Assembly (NCBI GenBank): GCA_024400115.1 | Contig: JAKSNF010000012.1 | Location: 1 to 64,000 of the forward strand | DNA: 64,000 nt | Direction: 5' to 3' | Source of the DNA: Paludibacteraceae bacterium | Lineage (GTDB): Bacteria > Bacteroidota > Bacteroidia > Bacteroidales > Paludibacteraceae | In this document: piece by piece, positions 9,197 through 18,213 of the stretch | Layout: the number at the start of each line of letters is the position of its first letter | Numbering within the stretch: position 1 is the stretch's first letter | Position numbers and translations under genes: made by a program | The notes under the pieces: model-generated | The model's input: only the letters and a program-made list of their open reading frames with translations | Told to the model about the DNA's origin: nothing | The model's database searches: none

Positions 9197-10177
9197 ATGA
9201 AAAAGATTATCAATATAGCGTTAGTAGCGCTGGTGTTGGTAGGAGTAAGCTCCTGCAAACAAGAAGAGTTAGATCCCGAGAGTATCTTTAAGGACAAGCA
9301 ACAAAAGGAAAACATGTACACCGAGGCCTTTAACCAATGGCTCGACGAGTACTTCGTTAAACCCTATAACTGCGAGTTCCGTTATCAGTTAGACGATGCC
9401 GCTATGGACCCCAACTACAACGTCGTTCCCGTACGTTTAGGTATGGCGGATACGTTGGCTCACTTGGCTCAGTACTTATGGTACAACGTATATGACACCG
9501 TTATGCATCGCGCAGGCGTCGATTCGTTCCTTTATGATAATGGTCCGCGTATGATTCAGCTTGTAGGTTCGTCTATGATTAACGCTGCCCAAGGTACCGA
9601 GAAACTCGGTTATGCCGAAGGGGGTATTAAGATTACGCTCATGAAGATTAACAAGATGGATTGGAACGATATGGACTTGCTCAACGAGTATGTCTTCAAG
9701 ACCATGCACCACGAGTTTAGTCATATCCTGCACCAAAAGAAACTCTATCCAAAGGATTACGAGTCTATCACCCCGGGTGATTATGATCCGACGGGTTGGC
9801 AATATATGTCCAACAACGAGGCCAACACGCGCGGATTCGTTAGTAACTACGCCCGTTGCAACACCCACGAGGACTTTGTGGAGACCATTGCTAACTTTAT
9901 TGTAAAAGACGATAAGACTTGGCAAAACTTGATTGCAACGGCTAAAGAAGAAGGTGCCGGATATATCAATCAGAAATTGGAAATGGTAACCAATTGGCTT
10001 GCCGAACAATGGAAGATTAGTATCTATCAGATGCACTTGGAGGTTATGAACCGCCAGATTTTCCTCAACTACGATGAACTCATGAAGAATAACTTTGACT
10101 ATCGCACCTATCCTAACTACGATCCGTCGAAGGAGATTAAGTACGACGCAAGTAAGGATGTGATTATTATGAAATAA
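9197..10177 (+). CDS. Substrate import-associated zinc metallohydrolase lipoprotein (HExxH)
   Basis: A 326-residue lipoprotein (lipobox GVSSCKQ) with a zinc site HHEFSHILHQ near residues 174-183 and further downstream acidic and His residues (NTHEDFVETIANFIV) that may complete the metal site. It matches a lipoprotein family known to be encoded beside SusC/SusD pairs; presumably it cleaves the cargo, perhaps a peptide or glycopeptide, at the cell surface. It follows susD by 11 bases and has its own AGGAGG six bases before the ATG. Its presence argues that this operon takes up something other than a plain polysaccharide. Confidence 0.85.
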   Translation: MKKIINIALVALVLVGVSSCKQEELDPESIFKDKQQKENMYTEAFNQWLDEYFVKPYNCEFRYQLDDAAMDPNYNVVPVRLGMADTLAHLAQYLWYNVYDTVMHRAGVDSFLYDNGPRMIQLVGSSMINAAQGTEKLGYAEGGIKITLMKINKMDWNDMDLLNEYVFKTMHHEFSHILHQKKLYPKDYESITPGDYDPTGWQYMSNNEANTRGFVSNYARCNTHEDFVETIANFIVKDDKTWQNLIATAKEEGAGYINQKLEMVTNWLAEQWKISIYQMHLEVMNRQIFLNYDELMKNNFDYRTYPNYDPSKEIKYDASKDVIIMK

Positions 10178-10188
10178 GGAGGCTGAAT

Positions 10189-11487
10189 ATGAAAAAGACT
10201 ATTTTATATGCATTAACAGCGTTGGTTGTTTTGGCAGGTTGCTCTCGTGAAGAGGAGCGTTTATTCGACCAATCGGCAGCCGAGCGCGCCCAAGCAGCTA
10301 TCACTACAGCAGAAGACGTTTTAACCGGTGCTACCAACGGATGGCACATGGTTTATTTCGCCAACCCCGAGAAGAAAACCAGTGCTCACATTCAGTTGAA
10401 CTTCGCCAAGAACGGCCAAGTATCGGCAGCTATTGCTTCCGGTAAGAGCGTTAAGCGCGATACCGCCAGTATGTGGGAAGTGGTAAACGACATCTGCCCT
10501 ATTCTGACTTTCAACACCTATAATAACGTTATGCACACGTGGGCAGACCCGGGTACGAACGGTTTAGGTTATGAGGGCGATTATGAGTTCCTTATTTTGG
10601 AAGCTACTCCCGACCGCGTACGCTTGAAAGGTAAGAAATACGGAGCCTACACGGTGATGTATGCTCTTAAGGACGGAGAGGACATTAACACCCTATCTAC
10701 CGCATCGGACAAGACATTGAATGATGTCTTCGGCAATGGCAACCTCTTGGATTATAAGGACGGCGATAGCGTTTGCACCGTATTCAATGATGAGGGAATC
10801 TTGCGCTTTGCTAAGCAAGGTCAATTATTTGAGATTGAAGACCCCTACACACCCGTAACGGGTATGCCCGACGGTCTTCACCTCATGACAACGATGACCG
10901 GTGAGAAGAACACCAACCGTCATTTTGCCTTTGAAGAGGACGGTTTGTTACATGCCGAATCGGCTATGCTGATGTCTTCTAAACAGTATGTGTATAACTA
11001 CATGAAACTAAAAGGTTTAGGCTGGACATTAGACATGAGTAACACCCTTCCTACCGGCATTGATGCCACGCTGGAACAAGTTAACGAGGAACTCTGCGAC
11101 TTAGCCGGACAGACAGGTAACAAACGTACTGCTAAGATTTTAGGTTTACGCTTAACCTATAACGAGGACTATATCTTTGGTGAGCAAGTGATTACCTATT
11201 GGTTAGAGCTCAAATATACGGATAAGGTTGTTGAATACGGTCACCTCTACTACGAGTATAAAGCCGAATTTAACGGAGAGGACATCACGCTCACTTATGT
11301 AGGTGCGCAAGAAACGGATGACCACCAAGCAGAAAACATGTTAACCTCTCTGCCTACGCTCAAGACGCTGTTTGAGAGTTTGAACGGTACCTACCAATTC
11401 AAACCCACCACAGCTATCAACCCTTCAAAGGGTGGAACATTTGAAAAAGAAAACACGGTGATCCATGTCACTGGAACTGAAAAATAA
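10189..11487 (+). CDS. DUF4302 domain lipoprotein
   Basis: A 432-residue lipoprotein (lipobox VLAGCSR) with the DUF4302 signature just after the lipid anchor: RLFDQSAAERAQAAI, then TGATNGWHMVYFANP. The family typically follows the HExxH lipoprotein in SusC/SusD operons, as here (spacing 11 bases, Shine-Dalgarno AGGAGG). Role unknown; probably a surface accessory or substrate-binding protein. Confidence 0.85.
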   Translation: MKKTILYALTALVVLAGCSREEERLFDQSAAERAQAAITTAEDVLTGATNGWHMVYFANPEKKTSAHIQLNFAKNGQVSAAIASGKSVKRDTASMWEVVNDICPILTFNTYNNVMHTWADPGTNGLGYEGDYEFLILEATPDRVRLKGKKYGAYTVMYALKDGEDINTLSTASDKTLNDVFGNGNLLDYKDGDSVCTVFNDEGILRFAKQGQLFEIEDPYTPVTGMPDGLHLMTTMTGEKNTNRHFAFEEDGLLHAESAMLMSSKQYVYNYMKLKGLGWTLDMSNTLPTGIDATLEQVNEELCDLAGQTGNKRTAKILGLRLTYNEDYIFGEQVITYWLELKYTDKVVEYGHLYYEYKAEFNGEDITLTYVGAQETDDHQAENMLTSLPTLKTLFESLNGTYQFKPTTAINPSKGGTFEKENTVIHVTGTEK

Positions 11488-11506
11488 CAATTAAAAATTT
11501 TGGTTT

Positions 11507-13264
11507 ATGAAAAAGATTTACTTAATGAGCGCATTAGTGCTGACAGTGGCTATGAATGCGCAGCAATTGGCTAAGATGCCAAAAGCCGAACTGGTAAAAA
11601 CAGACATCCCAACGGCTGTTTACACCGCTGAACTGAGTGCAGAAGGTTTTGCTCCTAATGCCGTACCTTTCAAAGCTCCCGCTGCTACAGAGGTAGATAC
11701 CACGCTGGAAGGTCAATACTTCATTGACGGTCAGATGTACATGAGTTACAAACCCGGTTATGTTTCCGGTAACTGCTTCTTGATGACCCCCTTCAAGGAC
11801 ACGACTATTTACAACTCCGTTTATGGACCCGGTAAGTGGGTTTATGAAGGAGAAGACGAAGAAGGTAACCCCAAGACCATCACGGTAGAGGATACGGCTA
11901 CGTTATATTATCCGTCTGCATCCTATGGTTGGAGCTATAGCAACCCCACCCTGTCGGTTTATCCGCGTCAGATTCCTTCTAACGACGGCAGTATTTTGTA
12001 CAACGTAACCTTCACTGACTATATGTATGGTTATGCAGCTGAGGCTTATTGGCCCGGTCAGATTGCTCCTACGAATATGATGAACGGTTATTGGCAACCC
12101 GAACAAATGACCAACTGCGAGATGATGAACGCTGACCGCAGCGGCGAACAAGAGAATGCTGGTAACCGCTATATGGTTTCGTCCGGTGCTGCCGGAACTT
12201 CTTGGTGCTTCGGTTCGGGCATGACCATATCTTCTTGGGGTGCCGGTACGTTGGATACCCTCGTGAACATCATTCCTATTCCGGAAGGCAAATCTATGTG
12301 GTGCGACACCGTATTTGTTCACTGCTATAATCGTGACGCTACAAGTATTGATCAGATTTTCCCTGCTACCACAAACCTCACGCTCACTATTTATCCTATT
12401 GATATTGAGGTTGATCCTGCTACAGGCAAAAAGACGCAATGGTTCCGTCATGACTCTATCATGGCTCAAGCTACCGCTACCCAAAAGGAATGTGTTGAAG
12501 ACGGTGGTGGTTACTCCATCCAATTCGTCTTCAAAGAGAAGAACGTATTCGGTAACTTTGATGTTAAGCCCGCTACTTTTGGTCAATACTGCTATGCTGA
12601 GCTCACCGGTTTCAACGAGAGCAAATGTAACTTCGGTATTTACTGCGACTATTGGGAGACTCCTACCGGCGGTCGTACGATGTGGCTGAAGGATAATAAG
12701 TTCCACACTTATGGTGATATGAACATCGATATGGCTTTCAACGCTTACTACACTGACCTGCACTACTTCACCGATACTCGTATTGAGGACGTGCCTGCTG
12801 AAGGTGGTGTGCTGCAAATGAGTTTCAAGGACAACAAAGATCAATGGGTTACTACTGACACCTTGGAGTTCGCTTGCAATATCTCCACTGATTTTGAGGC
12901 AGAAGCCGACCTCTATGACGCTGAGGGCAACGCTATCAACCCCAAGAAAAGCGACCTGATTGCTGACTACGAGATCATCACCGGTCCTTTCACCTATGAA
13001 GAGGGTGGTAGCGAATACATCCAACTCGCTGCTTTGGTAACGATTGAGGTGAAGGCTAATCCTAAAGCAGAGGCTCGTGAAGAGGTTGTTTACCTCCAAG
13101 CTTACGGAGCTAAACTGCCTATCGTGATTAAGCAAGCCCCCGGTACCGCTTTAGAGAATATCCGCGTTATCAACGATAATGTACGTTACAATATCTTCGG
13201 TCAAGAAGTTGACAAGAACTATAAAGGTATTGTGATTAAGAACGGCGTTAAGAGCCTGCAATAA
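11507..13264 (+). CDS. Secreted protein with C-terminal sorting-like tag
   Basis: A 585-residue exported protein with a short signal peptide ending MNAQQ and no lipobox. The body is beta-rich with many aromatic residues and no recognisable catalytic motif. The C-terminus (NVRYNIFGQEVDKNYKGI followed by VIKNG) matches the short terminal segment common on Bacteroidales secreted proteins and related to type IX secretion sorting domains. It is the fifth gene of the operon; the strong Shine-Dalgarno of the three genes before it is missing here. Related ends occur on proteins at 13264, 18393 and 23165. Confidence 0.75.
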   Translation: MKKIYLMSALVLTVAMNAQQLAKMPKAELVKTDIPTAVYTAELSAEGFAPNAVPFKAPAATEVDTTLEGQYFIDGQMYMSYKPGYVSGNCFLMTPFKDTTIYNSVYGPGKWVYEGEDEEGNPKTITVEDTATLYYPSASYGWSYSNPTLSVYPRQIPSNDGSILYNVTFTDYMYGYAAEAYWPGQIAPTNMMNGYWQPEQMTNCEMMNADRSGEQENAGNRYMVSSGAAGTSWCFGSGMTISSWGAGTLDTLVNIIPIPEGKSMWCDTVFVHCYNRDATSIDQIFPATTNLTLTIYPIDIEVDPATGKKTQWFRHDSIMAQATATQKECVEDGGGYSIQFVFKEKNVFGNFDVKPATFGQYCYAELTGFNESKCNFGIYCDYWETPTGGRTMWLKDNKFHTYGDMNIDMAFNAYYTDLHYFTDTRIEDVPAEGGVLQMSFKDNKDQWVTTDTLEFACNISTDFEAEADLYDAEGNAINPKKSDLIADYEIITGPFTYEEGGSEYIQLAALVTIEVKANPKAEAREEVVYLQAYGAKLPIVIKQAPGTALENIRVINDNVRYNIFGQEVDKNYKGIVIKNGVKSLQ

Positions 13265-13629
13265 TTATCGCAAAGCGTTTATTCATAGCATTTTTCAGCC
13301 TTGTAGCCCTTGTGGCTCAGGCGAAACAAGTAACCATCACTCCCGTTCGTGGGAGTGCATGGTTTCTTTCTGTGGAGCAGTTGGGGCATCTTTCTATACA
13401 AGGAGATAGCCTGATTGTGTATAGCAACGACGGCTTCGAATATGGGCGCGAAGCGTTGACTGATGTGCGACGCATAGCGGTAGAGGAAAGCGCATCGACC
13501 TCAACCCCGACTCTTCGCACACGTAGAGCGAAGGTACAAACGAAGGGAACGAAAGTGCTCGAACCCAACGGCCAAATCGTCATCCTCCACGGCAAGAGAC
13601 AATATGGGATTGAAGGAATGAGGAAATGA
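13264..13629 (+). CDS. Small secreted protein, apparent ATT start
   Basis: The frame read from GTG at 13312 would begin in the middle of a signal peptide. Read upstream, the same frame encodes AKRLFIAFFSLVALVAQA, a good signal peptide, but has no ATG, GTG or TTG before the stop at 13249; only ATA (13261), ATT (13264) and ATC (13267) are available. ATT at 13264 shares its A with the stop codon of the preceding gene, so translational coupling is plausible. The mature protein is about 100 residues and ends NGQIVILHGKRQYGIEGMRK, resembling the terminal segments of its neighbours. Alternatives are a lost start codon or use of the internal GTG. Confidence 0.6.
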   Translation: MIAKRLFIAFFSLVALVAQAKQVTITPVRGSAWFLSVEQLGHLSIQGDSLIVYSNDGFEYGREALTDVRRIAVEESASTSTPTLRTRRAKVQTKGTKVLEPNGQIVILHGKRQYGIEGMRK

Positions 13630-13641
13630 TGAATTGAAGAA

Positions 13642-14574
13642 ATGATGAAATTAGTTTTGTGGATATTAGGACTGATACAGTGGTCATGCTACACGGGCGG
13701 ACAACTGAATTTTCAAACGGACGGGCATCAGCTTGATTCGCTTACCGTCGTTTCCTACCCTATGAACGACCTGACTTTCTCCGTCACCTTCACCCCCACC
13801 GACCTCACCATCAACCCTTCCGACCCTAATGCCACCTATATGTGGCAACTCACCGAATCTACCAGCCTTCGCCAGATGGCAGAATACGTGGGCAACGAGT
13901 ATCTCACGCCCACCCAGTTCTGGCAAGCTTTTGTGGATGTGCTTTTCTTTGACCCGAAATACGATTTGGAGAAAGGAACTACCACCCTCAATTACCAAAA
14001 CTTAGCCATCGAAGATGGCCAATACACCCTTGTCCTTGCCGGTTGCGACAGCACGGGCAGACGAACAAGCGATTTCTTCACTCACACCTTCCGCCTTCCC
14101 GACCGCAAGGCACACACCGTGGATCTCAGTTCTCAAGCCACGGGCAAAGAGGTGGCTCCCTATTTCTACCTTTGGAAGAACGGCAGAGCCGTACGCCATT
14201 TCCCTTGCTCCGACTGGGACAGTATAAGCATTGAGGAGATAGAGGAGCCCGTTTATCCATATATAGAGGGCTTTGAGTTCAGTTTTGAGTATAACGAAGC
14301 CACTAACATAGTGAAGATCATCCCTACCCTGCCGGAGGAACCGTATATATGGTGCTTGGAGGACGAGTATCGGGTTCAGCAAGCCGGAGGCGTAGAACGT
14401 ATGTGGCAACTCAATGCGCCTATCAATGTCAAGAACGGATATATTGATACGGGTGTGAGTTACTGTAACCTTAATTATGAGATTTGGATGCCGGGAACGT
14501 ATTATCTCATGGTTGCCGGCTATAAAGATGGGCAAACCTCCCCCGTCTTTTCCTACAAGATTATCCAGCGCTAA
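13642..14574 (+). CDS. Hypothetical exported protein
   Basis: About 310 residues; N-terminus MMKLVLWILGLIQWSCYTGG could be a lipoprotein signal (WSC) but is atypical. Two ATGs in tandem at 13642 and 13645 could start it. The body has two fibronectin-like beta halves, each with a WQL and a YxLxxAGxDxTG or YYLMVAGYKDG motif (around residues 133-140 and 292-299), so it may be an internal duplication. A central YLWKNGRAVRHFPCSDWDSI resembles a segment seen in other Bacteroidales secreted proteins. Last gene of the operon; the start lies 12 bases after the preceding gene. Confidence 0.7.
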   Translation: MMKLVLWILGLIQWSCYTGGQLNFQTDGHQLDSLTVVSYPMNDLTFSVTFTPTDLTINPSDPNATYMWQLTESTSLRQMAEYVGNEYLTPTQFWQAFVDVLFFDPKYDLEKGTTTLNYQNLAIEDGQYTLVLAGCDSTGRRTSDFFTHTFRLPDRKAHTVDLSSQATGKEVAPYFYLWKNGRAVRHFPCSDWDSISIEEIEEPVYPYIEGFEFSFEYNEATNIVKIIPTLPEEPYIWCLEDEYRVQQAGGVERMWQLNAPINVKNGYIDTGVSYCNLNYEIWMPGTYYLMVAGYKDGQTSPVFSYKIIQR

Positions 14575-14714
14575 TCTCCCTTTCAGCTGTTTTTAAGCGG
14601 TGTTTTTGCTCTCATTTTTAGTCGACCGTCGGCCGACACTCACTCGACACTCTCTCGAGGGTCATTTTTCTCCCGCTCTGACTTTTATCTCTCGCAGAAC
14701 TCGCAGAACTTTTT

Positions 14715-15450
14715 AATCTCTCACAGATAACACAGATTCTACTGATTATATAATTTATTATTCCTTTTGGTTTTTCTATTGTCTGACCGAGTAAACTCTC
14801 TCATCCAATAACAAAAACGCAAAAGAAAAAAGAAGGCTCTCGTCGGAGTTCGCTTGGTACGCTGACAAACCTACGGTTCGGCAGGTAGTACCCGCGACTC
14901 CTCCTCTCCCCACAAAGTGGTACTTTGCGGGGTCCCCAAAGGGTTCGCCTTCCACGCTGTGCGGACGCACATCGTCATAATAAATTATGGAGAGAAAATT
15001 CCGCAGATGGCGAGAAGATATATGCGAGTATATACTTAACTTTAAACGTTAATAATATATCGCCGAAGGCGTGCGTAGCCTTTGCCCGCACGCTCGGAGG
15101 GCGTACAAAGTCGCGTGGAGCGACAATAGCGAATTACTAAATACACCCTGCGCGTATACGGCATAGGTTTCACACGCTTCGCGAAAGATTGACTTTTAGT
15201 ACCTGCGGTGCTATCTTAGATTTGTGGCAGACGAAGGTAATATAAACCTACAACCACATCTGTGGAATTATGACCCTGAATAACTTATTATTGTGTTGCA
15301 CTAAGCAACACGAGGTACGACGAAGGAGTACCGCTTTTTTAGTTCTTTCTTTTTGGAAGTGGAAGTTTACTTACGACTGACAAAAAAAAGAAATAAAAAA
15401 ATAATAAATTAAGATAATCTGAGAAAATCCGTGGAATCTGTGAGAGATTT
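14715..15450. mobile_element. Non-coding element E1 with terminal inverted repeats
   Basis: About 736 bases with no credible gene, bounded by AATCTCTCACAGAT on the left and its inverse (GTGGAATCTGTGAGAGATT) on the right. It shares with E2 (22342-22777) a left block around TTTATTATTCCTTTT, a block around CATCCAATAACAAAA and a 62-base identical core (14948-15009). The remainder differs, so E1 looks like a MITE-like element with variable filler. Short GCGGGAGA/TCTCCCGC matches lie further out on both sides (14671 and 15527), as if one element were nested in another. Confidence 0.6.
14948..15009. repeat. 62-base core shared identically with E2
   Basis: Begins CCTTCCACGCTGTGCGGACG and ends TTCCGCAGATG; it is base-for-base the same as 22500-22561. 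It contains the hairpin TGTGCG-GA-CGCACA. Identity against a diverged background suggests selection on the core or recent movement. Confidence 0.9.
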
Positions 15451-15594
15451 TAATTCAGCGCAATTTGCGTAATAACGAGCAAAGCCGACCTTTGGTATAG
15501 TGAACGGGAGACAAAAGAAAGCGACCGAGCGGGAGAAAATAAACAGAGCAAGCGAAAGGAATATAGCAAAAATACACAAAAAATAGCAAATATA
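15451..15594. other. Intergenic stretch ahead of the ATPase
   Basis: No gene is visible. It holds fragments also found in elements E3 and E4 (CGCAATTTGCGTAATAACGAG and GAGCGGGAGA) and ends at the promoter of the DUF4143 ATPase. Confidence 0.6.
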
Positions 15595-15627
15595 TTTGCG
15601 TATTTCAAAAAAAAGCAGTACCTTTGC
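15595..15627 (+). promoter_or_regulatory. Promoter of the second DUF4143 ATPase
   Basis: TTTGCGTATTTC, eight A, then GCAGTACCTTTGC. TTTG at 15595-15598 and TACCTTTG at 15619-15626. It shows that the ATG at 15624 lies in the promoter and cannot be the start. Confidence 0.85.
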
Positions 15628-15671
15628 ACTCGATTACAAAATTAAAGTACAACTTTAAATTTGACACAAAT

Positions 15672-16847
15672 ATGAATAACGCGTTTATTACAAGAGAGTT
15701 ATGTGCTAACATCGAGCGCGCATTTGACTATTTCTCGGTTGTTACTATCATCGGTCCACGCCAATCGGGTAAGACTACGATGTGCAGAAACCTCTTTCCC
15801 GCACTTCCGTATGTGAACCTTGAAGATGCTGCCACTTTATCCGAAGTGCAACAAGATCCCAAAGCCTTTATAACCAAGTATCCCGAAGGGATGATCATTG
15901 ATGAAGCACAGCGTTATCCGAATATCTTTTCCTATTTGCAGGTCTTGGTTGATGAGGATCGATTACGCGGGGTAAGTAATCATCGATTTGTGGTTACGGG
16001 TAGTGCTAATTTTGCGCTAATGCAGCGTGTTACGCAATCCATGGCAGGTCGCACAGCGGTGATAACGCTATTGCCGCTTTCGACAAGTGAGATATTGTCT
16101 TGTTATGATACTTTCTCTACAGATGAGCGCATATTAAGAGGCGGTTATCCTGCTTTATGGGTAAACGACTTGGCAGGAAGGGATTTGATTTTAAGCAACT
16201 ACTATACCACATATGTTGAGCGCGATTTAAGGCAGTTGATTCAGATTAAGGATCTCTTGCAATTTAATACGTTTATGCGTTTGTGTGCGGGGCGAATAGG
16301 GACAGAATGTAATGCCTCGGCGTTGTCTGTGGCGGTGGGGGTTAGTGTGCCCACTATTCAATCGTGGTTGAGCATTTTAGAAGCTTCCTATATCATTTAT
16401 CCGTTGCGTCCCTACTATGCCAACATAAAGAAACGTCTCGTTAAGACTCCAAAGTTATATTTCTATGATACCGGTTTGGCGAGTTGGTTATTAGGCATTC
16501 ATACCATAGAGCAAATGGCGACCCATCCGTTGCGAGGGAACTTGTTTGAAAATATGGTGGTTAACGATTTTATTAAAGGGCAATACAATAATTTGCACAC
16601 ACCCAATGTGTATTACTATCGCGATTCTCAGCAACACGAAGTGGATTTGTTGTCGGTAAAAGAGGATGGGACCTTTGCGGCATACGAAATTAAGGTTGCA
16701 CAGACTTATCGTCCTGAGTTTTTTGAAGGTTTGCATTATTTGCAGGCATTATTCCCTAACACATTGATATCTACGCAAGTTATTTATGATGGCGAGCAGA
16801 CCAATCCCTCGCAAAAGGACGGTTTTATCAATTATCGCCAAATATAA
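15672..16847 (+). CDS. AAA ATPase with DUF4143 domain
   Basis: About 391 residues from ATG at 15672 (MNNAFITRELCANIERAF). Walker A GPRQSGKTT at about 28-36, Walker B GMIIDEAQRYP at about 78-88, sensor VVTGSANFALM. A winged-helix-like segment follows, and the C-terminal nuclease-like domain has YYRDSQQHEVDLLS and AYEIKVAQ. It sits alone with its own promoter between non-coding elements and a toxin-antitoxin pair, a typical accessory position. Function unknown. Confidence 0.87.
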   Translation: MNNAFITRELCANIERAFDYFSVVTIIGPRQSGKTTMCRNLFPALPYVNLEDAATLSEVQQDPKAFITKYPEGMIIDEAQRYPNIFSYLQVLVDEDRLRGVSNHRFVVTGSANFALMQRVTQSMAGRTAVITLLPLSTSEILSCYDTFSTDERILRGGYPALWVNDLAGRDLILSNYYTTYVERDLRQLIQIKDLLQFNTFMRLCAGRIGTECNASALSVAVGVSVPTIQSWLSILEASYIIYPLRPYYANIKKRLVKTPKLYFYDTGLASWLLGIHTIEQMATHPLRGNLFENMVVNDFIKGQYNNLHTPNVYYYRDSQQHEVDLLSVKEDGTFAAYEIKVAQTYRPEFFEGLHYLQALFPNTLISTQVIYDGEQTNPSQKDGFINYRQI

Positions 16848-16924
16848 TCCTCTGCCTCAAAGCAACCAATAATCCCATAATATGGCAATAATTTGGGAAT
16901 ATAAGTGCTTTTTTGTTAAAAAAA

Positions 16925-16957
16925 TTTGCATATATCAAAAAAAAGTTGTAATTTTGC
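16925..16957 (+). promoter_or_regulatory. Promoter of the MNT/HEPN pair
   Basis: TTTGCATATATC, eight A, GTTGTAATTTTGC; TTTG at 16925 and TAATTTTG at 16949. Confidence 0.85.
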
Positions 16958-16982
16958 GTCGCAAAACGCAAAGATAATAATT

Positions 16983-17291
16983 ATGCCAAGCCAAGAAGTA
17001 CAAAATATGATACCCAAGATTAAGCGGTACTTTGCCACTCAACCTATTGAGCGAGCATATTTGTTTGGTTCTTGTTCTCGAGGAGAAGAGACAAAAGATA
17101 GCGATGTCGATTTATTAGTAACTTATTCGGACAGTAATCAGTTATCGCTTCTAACTATATGCCACATGATGAACGAACTATCGGACACTTTGGGACGCAA
17201 TGTTGATATGGTTGAGGAGCAAAGACTTCTTCCTTTTGCTGTCAATTCCGTTAACCAAGATAAAATGCTAATTTATGAGAGAGCCCATTAA
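16983..17291 (+). CDS. mntA: MNT-type nucleotidyltransferase antitoxin
   Basis: About 102 residues from ATG at 16983; a longer reading would translate the promoter. The nucleotidyltransferase signature AYLFGSCSRGEETKDSDVDL (GSxxxGxxxxxSDxDL) is complete, so it may be active in adenylylating its partner. It overlaps the HEPN gene by 17 bases. In characterised MntA/HepT pairs the MNT protein neutralises the HEPN RNase by poly-adenylylation of its active-site region. Confidence 0.88.
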   Translation: MPSQEVQNMIPKIKRYFATQPIERAYLFGSCSRGEETKDSDVDLLVTYSDSNQLSLLTICHMMNELSDTLGRNVDMVEEQRLLPFAVNSVNQDKMLIYERAH

Positions 17292-17622
17292 AGATAAAGG
17301 ACGTCTAGAGCATATTTTGCAAAGTATTACCAATTTGCAAGATTTTTCCAAAGGAAAAACCTTAGAGGATATTCAAAATGATAATATTTTATATTATGCT
17401 TTAGTCAAGAATATTGAAATTATTGGCGAAGCTGCATATATGTTGTCCATTGAATTCAAAAACAGCCATACTGGAACCAATTGGAGAGATATTATTTCTA
17501 TGCGTCATGTTCTCGTGCATGGGTATTATGCGATTAGTCCTGGGCATGTTTGGGCAGTGATTGAACATGATTTGGAGCCGCTAAAGCAACAGATTGTAAC
17601 ATACCTCGCTGAGTTATCGTGA
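17275..17622 (+). CDS. hepT: HEPN-domain (DUF86) RNase toxin
   Basis: A 115-residue all-alpha HEPN protein. The catalytic Rx4H motif is present as RHVLVH near residues 82-87, followed by GYY, the tyrosine region that is modified by the MNT partner in known HepT proteins. ATG at 17275 lies inside the antitoxin gene. Toxin and antitoxin form one transcript. Confidence 0.87.
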   Translation: MREPIKDKGRLEHILQSITNLQDFSKGKTLEDIQNDNILYYALVKNIEIIGEAAYMLSIEFKNSHTGTNWRDIISMRHVLVHGYYAISPGHVWAVIEHDLEPLKQQIVTYLAELS

Positions 17623-17665
17623 TTCCACGAAATTCTAACAAAAATACACAAAAAACGCAAAAATA

Positions 17666-17698
17666 TTTGCATATATCAAAAAAAAGTCGTATCTTTGC
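17666..17698 (+). promoter_or_regulatory. Promoter with a very long leader to the 18393 gene
   Basis: TTTGCATATATC, eight A, GTCGTATCTTTGC; TTTG at 17666, TATCTTTG at 17690. The next convincing gene starts at 18393, giving a leader of nearly 700 bases largely filled by element E3. Confidence 0.82.
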
Positions 17699-17722
17699 AG
17701 CCAAATTGTAAACAAGGAGTGT

Positions 17723-18213
17723 AATCTCTCGCAGATTGCGCAGATTTAGACAGATATTTTGGGTCTCCCGCTCGCGGACAGTGGTCCGCTATTACGCGTA
17801 ATTTGCCGCCATGGCAAAAACCCACGCTTAATTGGTTTATTCCGCGTGGCTAAAGCACACGCTTTGCCCGTCGGTCAGGCTAGCAAAATGATGAGCAATC
17901 CGGTAGGTTCCTCATGTAATTTGCAAGCCAGCCCTCCTCAATTACGCGGATGCGGATGTGGGCAGAAAGGCGGAGAGGCAGAAGGGCAGAAAGGCGGAAA
18001 GGCGGAGAGGCAGAGAGGTGCAGACAAAGCATATATTATTTGCGAAATTAAGGAGAGTGGGCTGAAACAACCCTGTCAAAGCGGAACTTTGACATCTTGT
18101 GAAGCCTACTCGACGAGCACAGGGCGTGTGAAACCGCCCGGAATAAAAAAAGGGAGGCATATTGCGATGAAGCGTAATATAGCGTAATAACGACGAAGGA
18201 GTGAGCGGGAGAT
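17723..18213. mobile_element. Non-coding element E3 in the leader of the 18393 gene
   Basis: Starts AATCTCTCGCAGATTGCGC then GGTCTCCCGCTCGC and ends GTGAGCGGGAGATAAAA, an inverted match. Inside are blocks shared with E4 (54083-54417): AACCCACGCTTAATTGG near 17819 in inverse orientation, and GAGCACAGGGCGTGTGAAAC near 18115 in direct orientation. It also carries an 8-base repeat array. A 142-residue frame across it (17759-18187) has no plausible protein composition. Confidence 0.6.
17961..18023 (+). repeat. 8-base tandem repeat (AGGCGGAG type)
   Basis: About eight degenerate units of AGGCAGAA / AGGCGGAG / AGGCGGAA inside element E3. Confidence 0.8.

Noticed and set aside
11903..13135. A 410-residue antisense ORF opposite the secreted protein gene
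   Set aside because: It lies entirely within a well-supported gene with signal peptide and terminal tag; it is a shadow of codon bias. Similar long shadows at 20931-21938 and 24984-25673 were rejected for the same reason.
14715..15450. Retron or diversity-generating retroelement
   Set aside because: No reverse transcriptase gene is present anywhere in the window; the element has terminal inverted repeats and no variable-repeat/template pair.
17759..18187. A 142-residue plus-strand ORF
   Set aside because: It spans a repeat-filled non-coding element shared with 54083-54417, where the frame is not kept, and its composition is not protein-like.
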